From contig NC_092801.1 of the NCBI RefSeq assembly GCF_918797505.1, positions 4,526,001 to 4,590,000 on the forward strand: a stretch of 64,000 nucleotides of DNA, read 5' to 3'. The translations under genes were made by a program, and so were the position numbers. Position 1 is the first letter of the stretch. Each line of letters opens with the position of its first letter. Below the pieces are notes generated by a model that saw only the letters and a list, made by a program, of their open reading frames with translations, was not told where the DNA came from and ran no database searches. The DNA comes from Bemisia tabaci (Eukaryota; Arthropoda; Insecta; Hemiptera; Aleyrodidae). Positions 1-11,109 of the stretch are shown here, in pieces.

Positions 1-2225
1 AAGTAAATGATACCAAAACGAAACTTGTTTTTACCGTCAAAGAATCATTTACAGACTAAATCAGTTTCACAAAAAGTTTGATTTCATAATAAGTAGATAG
101 ATAGTTCAAAATATACCTAAAAAAATAAACTACACGCAGTACCAATTGCCACAGTTCACGGTGGGACAGAAACTGTCAAATTTTGATTAAAGCTTATATT
201 CAACAAATATCCCAGGAAAATTTTACTCTGCATCAGAGTATTTTGATTCTCTAAAATTTTAACACAAATAGATATACGAACGAAGTATTCAATAATCACT
301 GGTCTATCATTTTCAAGGGACTTCCGTATCTTCCCGCTTTCGCAATGACTTTATACAGAACCGACACTCACTAAATAACAGAACAATTTTGCGAAACGCC
401 CTTCAAGTTTTCAGAATTCACACATTTTGTTAGCCAGATTCATCGCAGCAACTCTTATAACCTCCAAAAAGTGGTCGATACAGGTAACTAGGAAATCTCG
501 GAAAATATGCGTGGAAAGTTAAAACAGATAGATTTAAAGAGAAGACGGTAGCTGTAGAAACGATTCGAACACGAATTTGGGCAAATTACGCGTAAATTCA
601 CATGGATTAATATAGATAAATAAAGCCAAGCGCACAGACTACGAACAACAACGTGATGAACTCGTAACTGAGTGACAAAGGAAAAATGGCGGACCGCAGC
701 TTAGCCAGGCGGGAACTCTCACCGCGCTGACAGTACCTGATGGTTGGGTCGCCTTTGTGATGGCCAGTTCAGCTTTGTCAAGATGGTTAATCCGTCCATC
801 TCAGCCACAGTGACATCCGCCGTAAGATTCTTGCTGGCTTGGCCTACATGTGAGGGTATGATAACATACATTGCTGGTTGCACTACTAAAAGATGCAACA
901 GTCGGATTTAATTTAGGCGTATAGGTAAATTGGATTCGTGCTTGGTCACATCGGTCAACGTGGCTGGTGAATCCAACTATTTTTGTTGGTTCTCACGGCT
1001 TTTTACTTTTCAACCATACCGCATTAGCTGTTAGAGACAACCTATTTTTTTCCGTGTATGCAGCTAAAATGCTAAAAAATGTGCAAGAATTAAGTTATAT
1101 CAAAACAGTTTCATTTCATTATAATTTTTGGCCGAAACTTTTCGGCACGTTTTCCATTGTCAGTACCTTTAACGTCAGAGAACTATATTTAAATACATTT
1201 TCAATTAACAGCTATGAGAGAGTTTACAGAGAGTTATGTGTTTATGTGAGTTGTTATGTGTGTTTATGTGAGTTATCAAGTACCAATTGTTCAGAATATT
1301 GTAAAGCAACTAAAGTTAGGATTCACTCTTCTTTTCCTTGCACTAAACAAAAGTTGATTTTCCTACAGGGTTTTTTTGTCTAGCTCCTAAGCACTTCCTA
1401 GTTCCTGATTTTGTAGTTCCTGATCTCTAGTTAAACCGGTCCGGACACATAATAACATATTTGACGGTTGTTGGATGGATGTGCCCCTCTAAAAAGTTGT
1501 ATTATCAATCGAATGGAGACCCTTCCTGGGATCCATCAAGTCTAATAGAAGTGGTGAAGGACGAATGGCGCATAACACAATACATCTGTGCAACGAAGAA
1601 ATTCCTCCCGGTTCAAGAAGACTCTACGAAAGAAACTGAATCCGGTGGGGCACCCCGAGACGTAAAAGCGCAAAGTAGGGGAGAGCGATCGATCGCAAAA
1701 AGACCAAGAAAAAATTGCCCTGGAGCTCGAGGCGGAAAGGATCAAACAGGAATTTTTAGCAGAAAAACTCAATCTTCGGAGACTTCGGTCCGGACCGGTT
1801 TTCGGTCTCTAGTTCCTGTTAATCTTTGCCTGCCGTTTACCGCCTTATTCGATGACCTACTTAGATGTGCTGATTTGCTGACCCGTTATCTCGCTGTTAC
1901 TTTTCGTCATCCAGCTGAGTCTGATTGTATTTTCTTCTTCTGGGCCGTCAGCCAAAGTCATCCAGTTTCTCTCTCATCTTTTGCGGGCAAGATTTATTGA
2001 TCAGGCTAAGGAAAGGAAAATAAATCTTCTCTGTTTTTTTCGCAATTTTAATGATAGGGATGAGTTTATGAATTTAGTTTTTGAAGCAGAGCAACCCTTC
2101 GCGATCCCGTCAGATCACCTATCACACTGTTCACAATTCGCTGTTCGCTTTACAATGTGATTATCTGAACTTTGGCTCTGACGCGATAATCTCTGATCAG
2201 TCTCAAATCATCATTACAGGAGGTT
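1..2225. other. No confident gene; possible gag-like coiled coil near 1.7 kb
   Basis: I find no recognisable gene in this stretch. Open frames at 967-1383 and 1461-2000 lack family features. In another plus frame, about 1700-1790 reads as a charged helix (for example KIALELEAERIKQEF) typical of retroelement gag or other coiled coils, but it is short and followed by stops. I treat it as a possible relic only. Confidence 0.3.
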
Positions 2226-2825
2226 AGGTTAGGTATGTGGCGGCGAATCACGAGTGAACAGATTGGCCCAGATATTCCGGACCACATTTCACCAAAAACT
2301 GCTGTTTGTCAAACCGCCGTCAACACCTACCAAGCGCGAGTAGGCCTTCGGCCGTGCTCGGCAATCTTCGTAGCCAATCAGGTTGCCGTCCGTAATCTCG
2401 AAGAAGGTTCGGCTCCTGCTCCTACAACCCTACACTTTTCGAATTTGGCATTCTTCGGCCTGATTCTCTTTTCCTCTTTTCCGTAATTAATAACAATAAA
2501 AAATGCATATAGTCATTACTTAGCGGCACCTTGTCCAATTTGTGCCTAGAGCCTCTGCAACTTTGCAAATTTGGACGTTACCTTTTGAACATTTCATCCC
2601 TTCCCTTTGAATACACTTCACATACCTATCACACGGGACTTTTATCTGCATATTTACTTGGCTTTATTTGCAAAGGATCTTTGAAGAAGTAAATTCTTTC
2701 GATAACTTATTGGGGATGGTCAAGTTACCAATTAGAGCCCACCATTCCATGCCATTATTATTACAGGACAAGGTTTCTTACCTAAAAAGTGGCACCGTGA
2801 GAAAAATAGATAACCACAGTATTTG

Positions 2826-3073
2826 GACCGCGTTAAACAGAAAGGAACCAAGGCACATCAGCTGTTGCCAAATGTAATTGGCTAATTTCATTTTTTACAT
2901 GAAAACAGTTGTGCGGATTTTCGTGCAAATTTCAGTGAATTTTCTCCATAGTACGAAACAAATTCCTGGACATTTTCTAAGGGATCCGCACAAACATTTT
3001 CTTGTAAAAAATAAAATTGCCTAGTTAAAATTGGCAATAGCTGATGTGGCTTGGTTCCTTTCTGTATGCGGTC
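2826..3073. mobile_element. MITE family B, copy 1
   Basis: The segment folds back on itself. The left end reads GCGTTAAACAGAAAGGAACC and continues CAAGGCACATCAGCTGTTGCCAA. The right end is the inverse, TTGGCAATAGCTGATGTGG followed by CTTGGTTCCTTTCTG. The interior has no coding frame. A second copy with the same ends lies at about 23056-23309, so this is a dispersed non-autonomous element. The superfamily is not clear from the ends. Confidence 0.75.
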
Positions 3074-3835
3074 ATAGAATAAATAGAATACGTTAGGCTC
3101 TTCATTCTATGACGCGGTCCATTTGATTCGTGCCTTCAAAAATGAGCTGCTGGTGGCAGAACCATCTTGGTGATGTTCTTTAGGAATTTTAGACTTTATT
3201 CTATTTTTTCAGCAGATGAACCTTACATGGTTACTTGTAAAGTCTTGCCTCATTTTCCTTGAGTTCTACTTAGTTTGATGCCAAAAAACAAGAAAATTCA
3301 TGCAGAAACATGCCTTAAAGGAGATAGTTCCCCCTCATACTTACTATCAGTATCAGAGTTCTGATGGAAAAAATTTTGTTGTCATGGGTAAATACGGTTT
3401 CCATTGCTTCTTCAGCTGTTAATAGACTACTATGCGGGTTTGCTGGAGAATTTTGTGACTGCTAGGATTGTTGATTGGTATCTCCAAAGCCTGGTTGATA
3501 TAGCTAAACTTAAAGCATTGGCTTCAACGCAACGCAAAACCAGAACCTTGGAGAGACCAGCGAACATCCATGAGAAAGTAAGTGGGGAGCAATCTACCTA
3601 GCATTGTACATCCGTCTGGTTTTCACAACTACCGTTACTAGGGATTCAGGATTCAGATTCGCACATCAACCAGTAAGCTTTTTGTCCAATCATCTTGAGA
3701 TAGAGGCAGCCATGCAAGGCGCAGCAAGGTAGTCCGATGCTCAAGCCACTTAATCAACACAAATATTATCCTAACTTACAACAAAATGACTTGTTTCTTC
3801 TCTAACAATGGAGCTGGAAAATGCTACTTTGAATG

Positions 3836-4210
3836 CACAAGAAACTTCTTTGGTCGAGATGAAGAAATGAGTCCGGAACATCTCGACCAGCACAGGCCGC
3901 TTTGTTTACATTAGGAGTCCGGAGTATCTCGCCGCAATTTCACTTGCAATCACCATGAACAGATCAACGGGGTAACTGATATCTGATTTTACGAAAGGAT
4001 AAATGATGGACGCGGACGAAAGTTCTTTTGTCGAGGTGAAGAAACGCTAACGCTGAGAAATTGAGTCTGGAACATCTCGACGAGGTCCGCTTTGTTTATG
4101 TCCGGACTATGTCGCCGTTTGTTTGTTTACATTAGGAGCGAGTTTGACACCGATGACAGACTTTGGTCTTTGATGAAAATTTGGTCTGGAATATCTGGGC
4201 CAAACGCAAA
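3836..4210. repeat. Degenerate direct repeats
   Basis: Two related blocks of roughly 190 bp carry 'tcgag(a/g)tgaagaaa', 'gaacatctcga' and 'ccgctttgttta' in the same order. Near 4165-4200 a segment ending 'ggaatatctgggcc' is the inverse of a segment near 2260 ('ggcccagatattcc'), so an older inverted-repeat element may span 2.2-4.2 kb. No gene is visible. Confidence 0.4.
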
Positions 4211-4559
4211 AACCGCGAATCACCGCCTTTCTAAAGCGGCGCGACCCGCACTCGCTTGTGATTGGCTCGCACTCCCTGGGGGTACAAGAGCAGCACCCCC
4301 GGACGATATTCCCACTCCATTTCTGGGACAACATGATTGAAATTGTAGATGCAGGTTTTAATTTCTTGCTCTAGGTTGTTCTTTTCATAGTTCCTCCGGC
4401 ATTTATTGATATGCAGACACATTTAGAAACGACGGATCCTGTGAGCAGGTTCGTAAGGGCAGGTGAGCAGCTGCTCCCTATTCAGGAATGATACAATTGG
4501 AGTACACATTTTGGTTGGAAATATTCGAACTTTACATGAAAAGATGCTCAAATCGCTGT

Positions 4560-4945
4560 TATCTGTACCAAAGCCAAGTTACTGTGATTGCGTGTATGTA
4601 TTAATACTTACATATACTCACATGAGTCCACAGATTCAAAACGAAATCATTAAGACATGCGCGACAATTGTACTTGAAGAAATTGCCGGCAAAACAAATA
4701 AAGCAAGATGTTTTCGTACACTGGGAGATGAATTAAAAGACGTGTTCTAAGAGCAGCTCTCGGTTTGCATTAGATACATCGACTGAACCGGAGATAGACC
4801 TGTTATTCGCGAAGATTTTGTGGGCTTCGTGCCAGTTGAGGACCAAACGCTAGAGGATTTGTCAGACAAGCTTTCGGAAACATGCAGTGATCTGGGTGTA
4901 AATATGCAATCATGCGATGGACAGGGTTACGATGGCGCATCAACC
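4560..4945 (+). pseudogene. hAT-like / DUF4371 (ZMYM1-like) transposase relic
   Basis: Conceptual plus-strand translation gives a run typical of the DUF4371 domain of hAT-derived ZMYM1-like proteins. First comes 'SPQIQNEIIKTCATIVLEEI'. A segment around 4720-4740 resembles the usual DE.TDV region and reads GDELKDVF. After a stop, the frame resumes as 'EQLSVCIRYID', then 'REDFVGFVPVEDQTLEDLS' and the hallmark 'CDGQGYDGAS'. In-frame stops near 4750 and 4775 break it, so it is not functional. The DGQGYDGA motif runs straight into the acidic tail that is tandemly repeated downstream, so the relic has been fused to, or captured by, another gene end. The family assignment is from memory of motifs, without a search. 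Confidence 0.6.
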
Positions 4946-6128
4946 CGCTTGATGATTCGACCGACGAGGAAGATATCCTCGTAATGGACGTCGAATCGGA
5001 TGACGACAATCCGCCAATGGACATCGAATCGGATCACGCCAGTCCACCGATGATTATCTCTGACTTCACTTCCGATGACGAAGAATCTGACGAGGCGATG
5101 AGATAAATTGAAAATTGCCGCCGAATCGAAAATTGTTTTTGTAATATTTTTTAGTTTCTTTAAGTCGTAAATAAAGTGTATTTTTTTTATTATTTTTTAA
5201 AATGATTAAATATTTTATTAATGTCAGAAATGACACAATCCATTTGGCCCTGGGAGTGCCCACGGTGGTTGAAACTGTCCAAAAGCTTTCATTCAATTGG
5301 CTAAAATGAACGTCGAATCGGATGACGACAATCCGCCAATGGACATCGAATCGGATCACGCCAGTCCACCGATGGTTATCTCAGACTTCACTTCCGATGA
5401 CGAAGAATCTGACGAGGCGATGAGATGAATTGAAAATTGCCGCCGAATTGAAAATTGTTTTTGTATTATTTTTTAGTTTCTATAAGTCGTAAATAAAGTG
5501 TATTTTTTTTTATTACTTTTTAAAATGATTAAATATTTTATTAATGTCAGAAATGACACAATGGCGGGTTACGATGGCGCATCAACCCGCTTGATGATTC
5601 GACCGACGAGGAAGATATCCTCGTAGTGGACGTCGAATCGGATGACGACAATCCGCCAATAGACATCGAATCGGATCACGCCAGTCCACCGATGGTTATC
5701 TCGGACTTCACTTCCGATGACGAGGAATCTGACGAGGCGATGAGATGAATTGAAAATTGCCGCCGAATTGAAAATTGTTTTTGTATTATTTTTTAGTTTC
5801 TATATGTCGTAAATAAAGTGTATTTTTTTTTTATTATTTTATAAAATGATTAAATATTTTATTAATGTCCGAAATGACACAATTCATTTGGCCCTGGGAG
5901 TGCCCACGGTGGTTGAAACTATCCAAAAGACGAGGCGATGAGATGAATTGAAAATTGCCGCCGAATTGAAAATTGCTTTTGTATTATTTGTTAGTTTCTA
6001 TAAGTCGTAAATAAAGTGTATTTTTTTATTATTTTTCAAATTGATTAAATATTTTATTTATGTCAGAAATGACACAATTCATTTGGCCCTGGGAGTGCCC
6101 ACGGTGGTTGAAACTATCCAAAAGCTTT
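4912..6128 (+). repeat. Tandem copies of an acidic gene 3' end with poly(A) signals
   Basis: About three and a half copies of one unit lie head to tail. Each carries a short acidic coding tail (VESDDDNPPMDIESDHASPP, then DFTSDDEESDEAMR and a stop), a 3' UTR-like stretch, and 'gtcgtaaataaagtg' with an AATAAA signal at about 5169, 5492, 5812 and 6009. Each continues to 'ggccctgggagtgcccacggtgg'. Units vary in length: the second lacks the 'ggccctggg' end and the last is truncated to the UTR. Divergence between units is only a few percent, so the duplications are recent. The coding tail begins in frame after the hAT-like relic. The parent gene is unknown. Confidence 0.75.
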
Positions 6129-6415
6129 CATTAAATTACGCACGGAGACTTTCCCCGGCACCCTAATGAATTAGCCTTCAACCTGATCCAAAGATACAAT
6201 ACTGGACTGAGAAGACTCAAGCGACGTAAGCCGTTTGATTGTGTCTCGGATGATATTGTAGACCTATTCAACTGATCTCCTCTTCCTGAAGCGGATTGGC
6301 CTCTGCTCCTTCTGACCATACAACATAAAACTAATTTAATTTCAGATGCTGTATCTTGTTGTACTTTGTACAATTCTTTTCAGCATCACATGGTTAAGAA
6401 TACGTTTGTTCGCAA

Positions 6416-6519
6416 TTTCACCTAAAGTTCCTGAAAATTTCAAGGAAAAATATTCATAACTTCCTTAAAAAATAAACATTTTATCGAAGAAAAACATCGT
6501 TCTTCCAAAGCACGGCAGA
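6416..6519. mobile_element. MITE family A, truncated copy
   Basis: This stretch matches the right half of the family A elements: 'tattcataacttcc', 'ttttatcgaag', 'cgttcttcc' and the terminal 'gcacggcag'. The left inverted repeat is missing. Confidence 0.5.
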
Positions 6520-6568
6520 CTAGTTCTCTGTCCAATAGGTTTTTTGCTTAAGGGTACTCGCAACCTCG

Positions 6569-6622
6569 TATAAAAGAGCGGGACGCAAGAGAGAACCACA
6601 AGCGAACTCTCGCATCAAAGGT
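6569..6622 (+). promoter_or_regulatory. Possible core promoter with first exon and donor
   Basis: A consensus TATA box, TATAAAAG, lies at 6569-6576. About 28-32 bp further on is the likely start region (gagaaccacaagcg). It is followed by 'catcaaag|gtaacg', a fair splice donor at about 6621. The arrangement looks like a TATA-driven non-coding first exon on the plus strand. The gene it would serve is not identified, and chance occurrence cannot be excluded. Confidence 0.3.
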
Positions 6623-6972
6623 AACGAATTAAGAGCCCCGAAACGTCTTCGCGTTCCGGCAGATGGCGCTAGGCGTTGCGTCGACGAGCCGCGGACAGGA
6701 GAAGGGTGACGTCACACATTTTTCCACCGTCGTATTTGCGTCATAAAACCATTGATGGTAAACACGAGGCCCGTAAAAGCGCACCGTTTCCACGCTAATT
6801 ACTCGAGGCTGGAGGAGACTTAATGGTTCGACTGATAATACAGGCTACATTGAAACGATTTTCCTGCAGAATTCCTCATGAAACAGGGCTCCGGTACACG
6901 GTATAGCTTCGTTACCGAAGCAGCTACTCAAAGCTCGAGAAAGGGTAATTAACGACGTCTTTCCAGTACTGC

Positions 6973-7218
6973 CGTGCTAGGAAAAAACGTCGTATGACTC
7001 TTCAGGCGTTGCCAAATTTCCTTTCAGAAAACGCGAATTTCCTGGTAAACTTATGACTACTTTTCCTCCCAATTTATCAGATAATTTTGTTCACCATTTC
7101 ACCTGAAGATTTTGAAAATCTAAAGGAATAATATTCACTACTTTCCTCAAAACAAATAATTTTATCGAAGTAAATTTGGCAACTTTTGAATGTTCATACG
7201 ACGTTCTTCCTCAGCACG
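6973..7218. mobile_element. MITE family A, copy 1
   Basis: The terminal inverted repeats read 'cgtgctaggaaaaaacgtcg' on the left and, inverted, 'cgacgttcttcctcagcacg' on the right. They are followed inward by 'ttgccaaatttc' and its inverse. The AT-rich interior has no ORF. Other copies lie at 13145-13407 and 26946-27190. Confidence 0.75.
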
Positions 7219-7224
7219 TTGGAG

Positions 7225-8155
7225 TACCCGGAGCTTTTGCGCCTACATGAGATTTGACCTCTATCGAATGTACTTCACGGCCTCACGGATGGTGAGCTAT
7301 GGAAATTAGGCATGATCGTGCATGGTAGAAAGGCTTTACACAGAGAGAAATTTCGACACATAAATTTAATTAATACAGGAAGCGATGTGGAAAACAACAT
7401 AAGAGCCCGAATTAATAACAAGAAGATACGATAAGTAAGAAGCAAATGGGAATACGAAGCTAAAAAGCAGAGTAAACACAATCAGGTCGTTTCGGGCCAA
7501 TTACATGCCCGTCCTCAACTGGAATAAAAGCTAAGAATTTAAAATGTTCTTTCAATTTTATAAATTGTTAACTTCTGTTCCAGTTTCGAATGGGCATGTA
7601 ATTGGTCCTGCTTATGTTTTCAGCCTAGTATACCTTCCCCTTTTGATTTATTGTACTTTACATCTAGTAAAACACAAACTAACCCCAACCTTCAGTTCAC
7701 AATTTCAAGAGAAAACGCCAGGTTCTTTTCTTGAAGACGTTCATTGAAAAGGAGTTGTGAATACCGATGCAAGGGATGCGGTGCATTTTCCAAGCCACTA
7801 CATTGTGTTCGAAAATCATTATGTGCTAAATTCACCGCGAACTGTGCCAAAATCAACACAAAATTTGGGTTGGCTTGTATTTTGCTTCCTATAGTAGCCA
7901 GATAGAGGTATCACAAGAACACAAATGCTTTAAACAGTGTCCAGTATTTTGCAGGGATGATTATGGAGAAAAATCATCAAACGGAAGAAGCGGTCAACCA
8001 TGCGCGCCAACAGGAGACTGATCAACCTCGACTGAGGCGCTTGGAGGACGAGGCGCATAGGAGCAGGTTTTGAAGAATTGAGTTATTAATGACTTCAAGT
8101 AAAGCTAGTTTTAAAATGCATATTCTGAGAATAATTCGTTCCTAAATTCTATTTT
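7225..8155. other. No recognised gene
   Basis: Short open frames at 7275-7481 (minus) and 7544-7747 (plus) show no family features. I see nothing else with structure here. Confidence 0.4.
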
Positions 8156-8271
8156 TCAGCATTTACTTCCGACGGTGGACGAAGTTCAAGGTATGAAACT
8201 GCATCATGCAAGGGGAACACAATTATTGCACATGGTGGAGGAAGAATTTCAAGAACATCTTGATGCAAAAT

Positions 8272-8395
8272 TACGAGGGATCTTTTCTCCCTGATTTTAG
8301 ATGAAACCACAGATTGTTCAAGTACAAAAAAAATGGCTACTGCTGTAACTTTTTGTGATGAAGAACTAGGTACCCCAGTTGAAGCTTACTTCGAC
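8272..8395 (+). pseudogene. hAT transposase fragment
   Basis: The plus frame reads 'DLFSLILDETTDCSSTKK' followed by 'MATAVTFCDEELG'. This matches the hAT-family signature in which the first catalytic aspartate lies in (F)SLI.DETTD. Only about 40 residues survive, and the flanking frames are broken. It ends directly beside the mitochondrial ND1 fragment. Confidence 0.55.
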
Positions 8396-8409
8396 AAGCT
8401 TATATAAGC

Positions 8410-8677
8410 CTCGAGTATTCTTTATTCCTTCGAGTATTATTCCTTTGTTGGGATGATTCGGAACTTTTTCCCAACTGATTTCATATGAGATTAATACGAT
8501 TATAATTTTAATTACCGTAATCATAATTACAGAACAGATAAACTTTATCATAATAAAAAAAATTCAAAAATATGTATATGTTGTGGCAATTTTATTTCCC
8601 TTAGTGCTGCTTCGAATAATCACAATTTTAGCAGAAACTAATCGAACCCCCTTCGATTTTTCAGAAGGAGAATCAGA
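8410..8677 (+). pseudogene. ND1: NUMT: mitochondrial ND1 fragment
   Basis: The plus strand encodes the conserved middle of NADH dehydrogenase subunit 1. Upstream is 'SFVGMIRNF', then, after one extra T in a T5 run near 8465, 'SQLISYEI'. Downstream come 'QKYVYVVAILFPLVLL' and the family hallmark 'LAETNRTPFDFSEGESE'. ND1 is a membrane subunit of respiratory complex I and is encoded in mitochondrial DNA, so a short piece flanked by nuclear transposon remains is a nuclear mitochondrial insertion. It covers roughly 85-90 residues and is broken by the 1-bp frameshift. It ends abruptly after GESE, where the frame runs on into unrelated sequence. Confidence 0.85.
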
Positions 8678-9000
8678 AGATGTCGTCATCGTCGAATCAG
8701 AGTCTGCGATGGAGGCCCATCTGGACTCTTTAGGCATTTCTAAACCCACTGCAGCAATAACCGGAAGCCCGAAGATATCGACAATAGAAGTCGAAGTACA
8801 GCAAATGGGCATCGACCCTCGACTATCCGTCATCAAGTCACCACTGCGTCTCAAAAGGCCCAAATTCGCTGTCTCCATAGCGACTCAAACAGACCCCTGC
8901 CCAAAGGGAGTAGGCCACCCGCCCTGTTGCCTCCTCTGCCAGCAGGACTTAACCTATCTGGCTCCCACACCCGTCCAACCAGCTACAGATCAGGACTAAC
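8678..9000 (+). CDS. Unrecognised ORF fused in frame to the ND1 insertion
   Basis: The frame stays open beyond the mitochondrial part for about 107 codons to a TAA at about 8998. The sequence is acidic at first (VVIVESESAMEAHLDSLG), then Ser/Pro-rich. It ends with a small Cys cluster (CCLLCQQ) and Pro/Thr residues. I do not recognise it. The composition could fit a retroelement gag or transposon accessory protein. A second open frame continues at 9090-9323 (an Ala/Glu-rich helix, then a Phe/His-rich end). No start codon is needed if this is a relic. Confidence 0.3.
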
Positions 9001-9323
9001 CCGAGCCCGTCGCCATCCTTCCCGAGCGCAGCGCTGTCCAGCAAGAAATCAACGCAGACCTCTCGTTCTGACAGCACCAAAACTTCCGCATGGCTATCAA
9101 GAAAGGCCGCGAAGGCCCAGAAGAGATCAACAACCTAACTCGAGGAACAGCTGTTGAAATTGCCGAATGTTTAAAAACCGCATTAGAAGATGAAGGCATC
9201 TCCATTAACAGTCTCATGAGTCTCTGTGCAGAAACTTGCAACACCGATTTCCCAATTCACCAATTTCACCAATTCTGTTACCTCCTATTTCCAAAAATTA
9301 ATACCCTACAAGTTAATCTTTAA

Positions 9324-10353
9324 GTGTGTTAGCCATCTTATTGATTTAGTATCCGAGAAATCTTTCAGAGTAATGCCCAAGGCAATGGCCCCCGTTGAGT
9401 TGCCAAACGGCAGACCCGGGCTTCCTCAAACTGTTAAATGAGCATCATTTAGAATGTAACATTTAATCTTGTGCTTTGATCATTTCTTTGCAATAGTGCC
9501 TTTTCCAATGTTTACAAAAGTGTTTTTGCCCGCTGTTTCAAAGTCTCTTTTGTTTTGTTTGTTATAACTATGTCATCTTTTTGTGTACCAAATCATTACA
9601 ATATGCATATTCTGCGCTGAGGAATAAAATAATGAATAAAAAAGGCAATAGATGATATTCTTGATATTCTCCACAAATTCGCCAAACACTTTGGCAAGGC
9701 CCAAAACAAATTGCAGCCCTGAGAGAACTTCAGGCATTCATGGGTGTAGACATCTATTGATTTCTTTTCCTATCTGGCATTAGATGGCTCGCCCATGATC
9801 AGTGCGTTGATGGGGTCCTAGAGCAATATTCAGTTCTCCAGAAGTATTTTGCTGATTTGGGTGGCAAATTCTCGGGCAACAAGAAACAGGAAGAAAAGCT
9901 CGATTTCATAAATTCAATGTTACAGCCCCTCAATACTAGGCTATAAGCTCGCTGAATTCGATTGAAAAGTTCAGTGGCCCTACAATTATTGAAAATATTC
10001 AACTTAGTAACTATCCAATTTTATAAAATTGAAAATTAGACAATTTTTGGGAAATACATATACACATTGCATTTTCCTACGATAAGACATAGCCAACCAA
10101 TTACGCTCCGCCGGTAAATTTAATCAGCTAATGCTTGCGGCAGCTTCGAAATAAGTTCGAAAACTTTTATTTTAAATTTTCGGGAACACTTTCAGGATGA
10201 AGCAAACGGGAGTTATCGCGGTTTGCTATACCTCCAGGTTAGCTCTCATGTCCTAAAAGTTCTTGACCACTTGAATAAGCTCTTCCAAAAAGAAGTTTGT
10301 TTGTTGTTTCTGTTAGAATCTAAATTATAAGAAATGTTGCGAGAGATCTCTGG
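9324..10353. other. No recognised gene; possible retroelement tail
   Basis: Around 9540-9640 the sequence becomes U-rich and ends 'gaggaataaaataatgaataaaaaagg', resembling the 3' end of a LINE or mRNA. The remaining sequence to 10.35 kb shows no coding features. Confidence 0.3.
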
Positions 10354-10743
10354 GTGGTTTATCAAGAAAAAGACTTAGACTCCTGTGCAAATATTTATTT
10401 GTTCGACCACGCGGATCCGAAAGCAGTCAAACCAAGCAAAACATTTTACCTTGGCTTTGACGAGGATACCACGTTCAAAGAATTGTTAGAAGTTCCCAAG
10501 TACAAGAAAGACATTGATCAATTCCTCACCACCGTGCATTGTTTTTATGTTGAGCTTATTACCCGACTGAAAAGTCATTTTCCTTCGTATTTTCTGACCC
10601 CCCGGAAACAGACAGGCATTGGAGACTGGAGAGCCTACCTTGACTCAAATCTAATACCCATTAATGAAAAGAGTGATACATTCTGGAAAAAAGTTGCTGA
10701 CGTTAAAAATATTACAGGAAACTGTAAATTTTCTAACTTTTGA
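10354..10743 (+). CDS. Unrecognised ORF, possibly transposase-derived
   Basis: This is an uninterrupted frame of about 129 codons. Its composition is protein-like, with alternating charged and hydrophobic residues: 'ADPKAVKPSKTFYLGFDED', then 'DIDQFLTTVHCFYVELITRL', then 'SHFPSYFL'. The order (F..Y.G, then a helix with FYV..I.RLKSHFP) resembles the middle region of hAT-like domesticated transposases, but I cannot name a family. Good acceptor or donor sites at its ends are not obvious. It lies about 230 bp upstream of an acidic, splice-bounded candidate exon and could belong with it. Confidence 0.35.
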   Translation: MVYQEKDLDSCANIYLFDHADPKAVKPSKTFYLGFDEDTTFKELLEVPKYKKDIDQFLTTVHCFYVELITRLKSHFPSYFLTPRKQTGIGDWRAYLDSNLIPINEKSDTFWKKVADVKNITGNCKFSNF

Positions 10744-10973
10744 AAAGTCGTCAACTTCTTGCGCTCAATACCAATATCTAACGCTTGAGTAGAAAGAATC
10801 CGTAGCCATGCGGTATTTTGGAAGCACCAAATGAAATATTGACCCGTGCAATGACGGAATGAAGCACGTTCCCAAACTTGAGGATTGTTGCTAATTCGAG
10901 CAATAATTCCGTTTCACATTAGAAAAAGAATTTTCAAAAGTAGAGTCTACAAAGAGAGTTTTCATTTTTGCAG

Positions 10974-11108
10974 GTACTAATGATAATCCCATTTTGGATG
11001 ATGACAATGATAATGATGATGATTATGATGATGACGACGATGCTATTTTTCGATCGCCACCCAAAAAATTGAAGAAGCCTGTGCCCAGCCGGAAGAGACC
11101 CAGTGCTG
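10974..11108 (+). CDS. Candidate exon: acidic stretch plus nuclear-localisation-like tail
   Basis: A good acceptor (tttttgcag|gt) precedes 135 bp of open frame, and a donor (gctg|gtaaat) follows. The product reads a run of Asp/Asn (DDDNDNDDDYDDDDD), then AIFRSPPKKLKKPVPSRKRP, which contains a bipartite basic cluster typical of nuclear localisation signals. The Asp run could come from a (GAT)n microsatellite. No host gene was recognised. Confidence 0.35.
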
Positions 11109-11109
11109 G

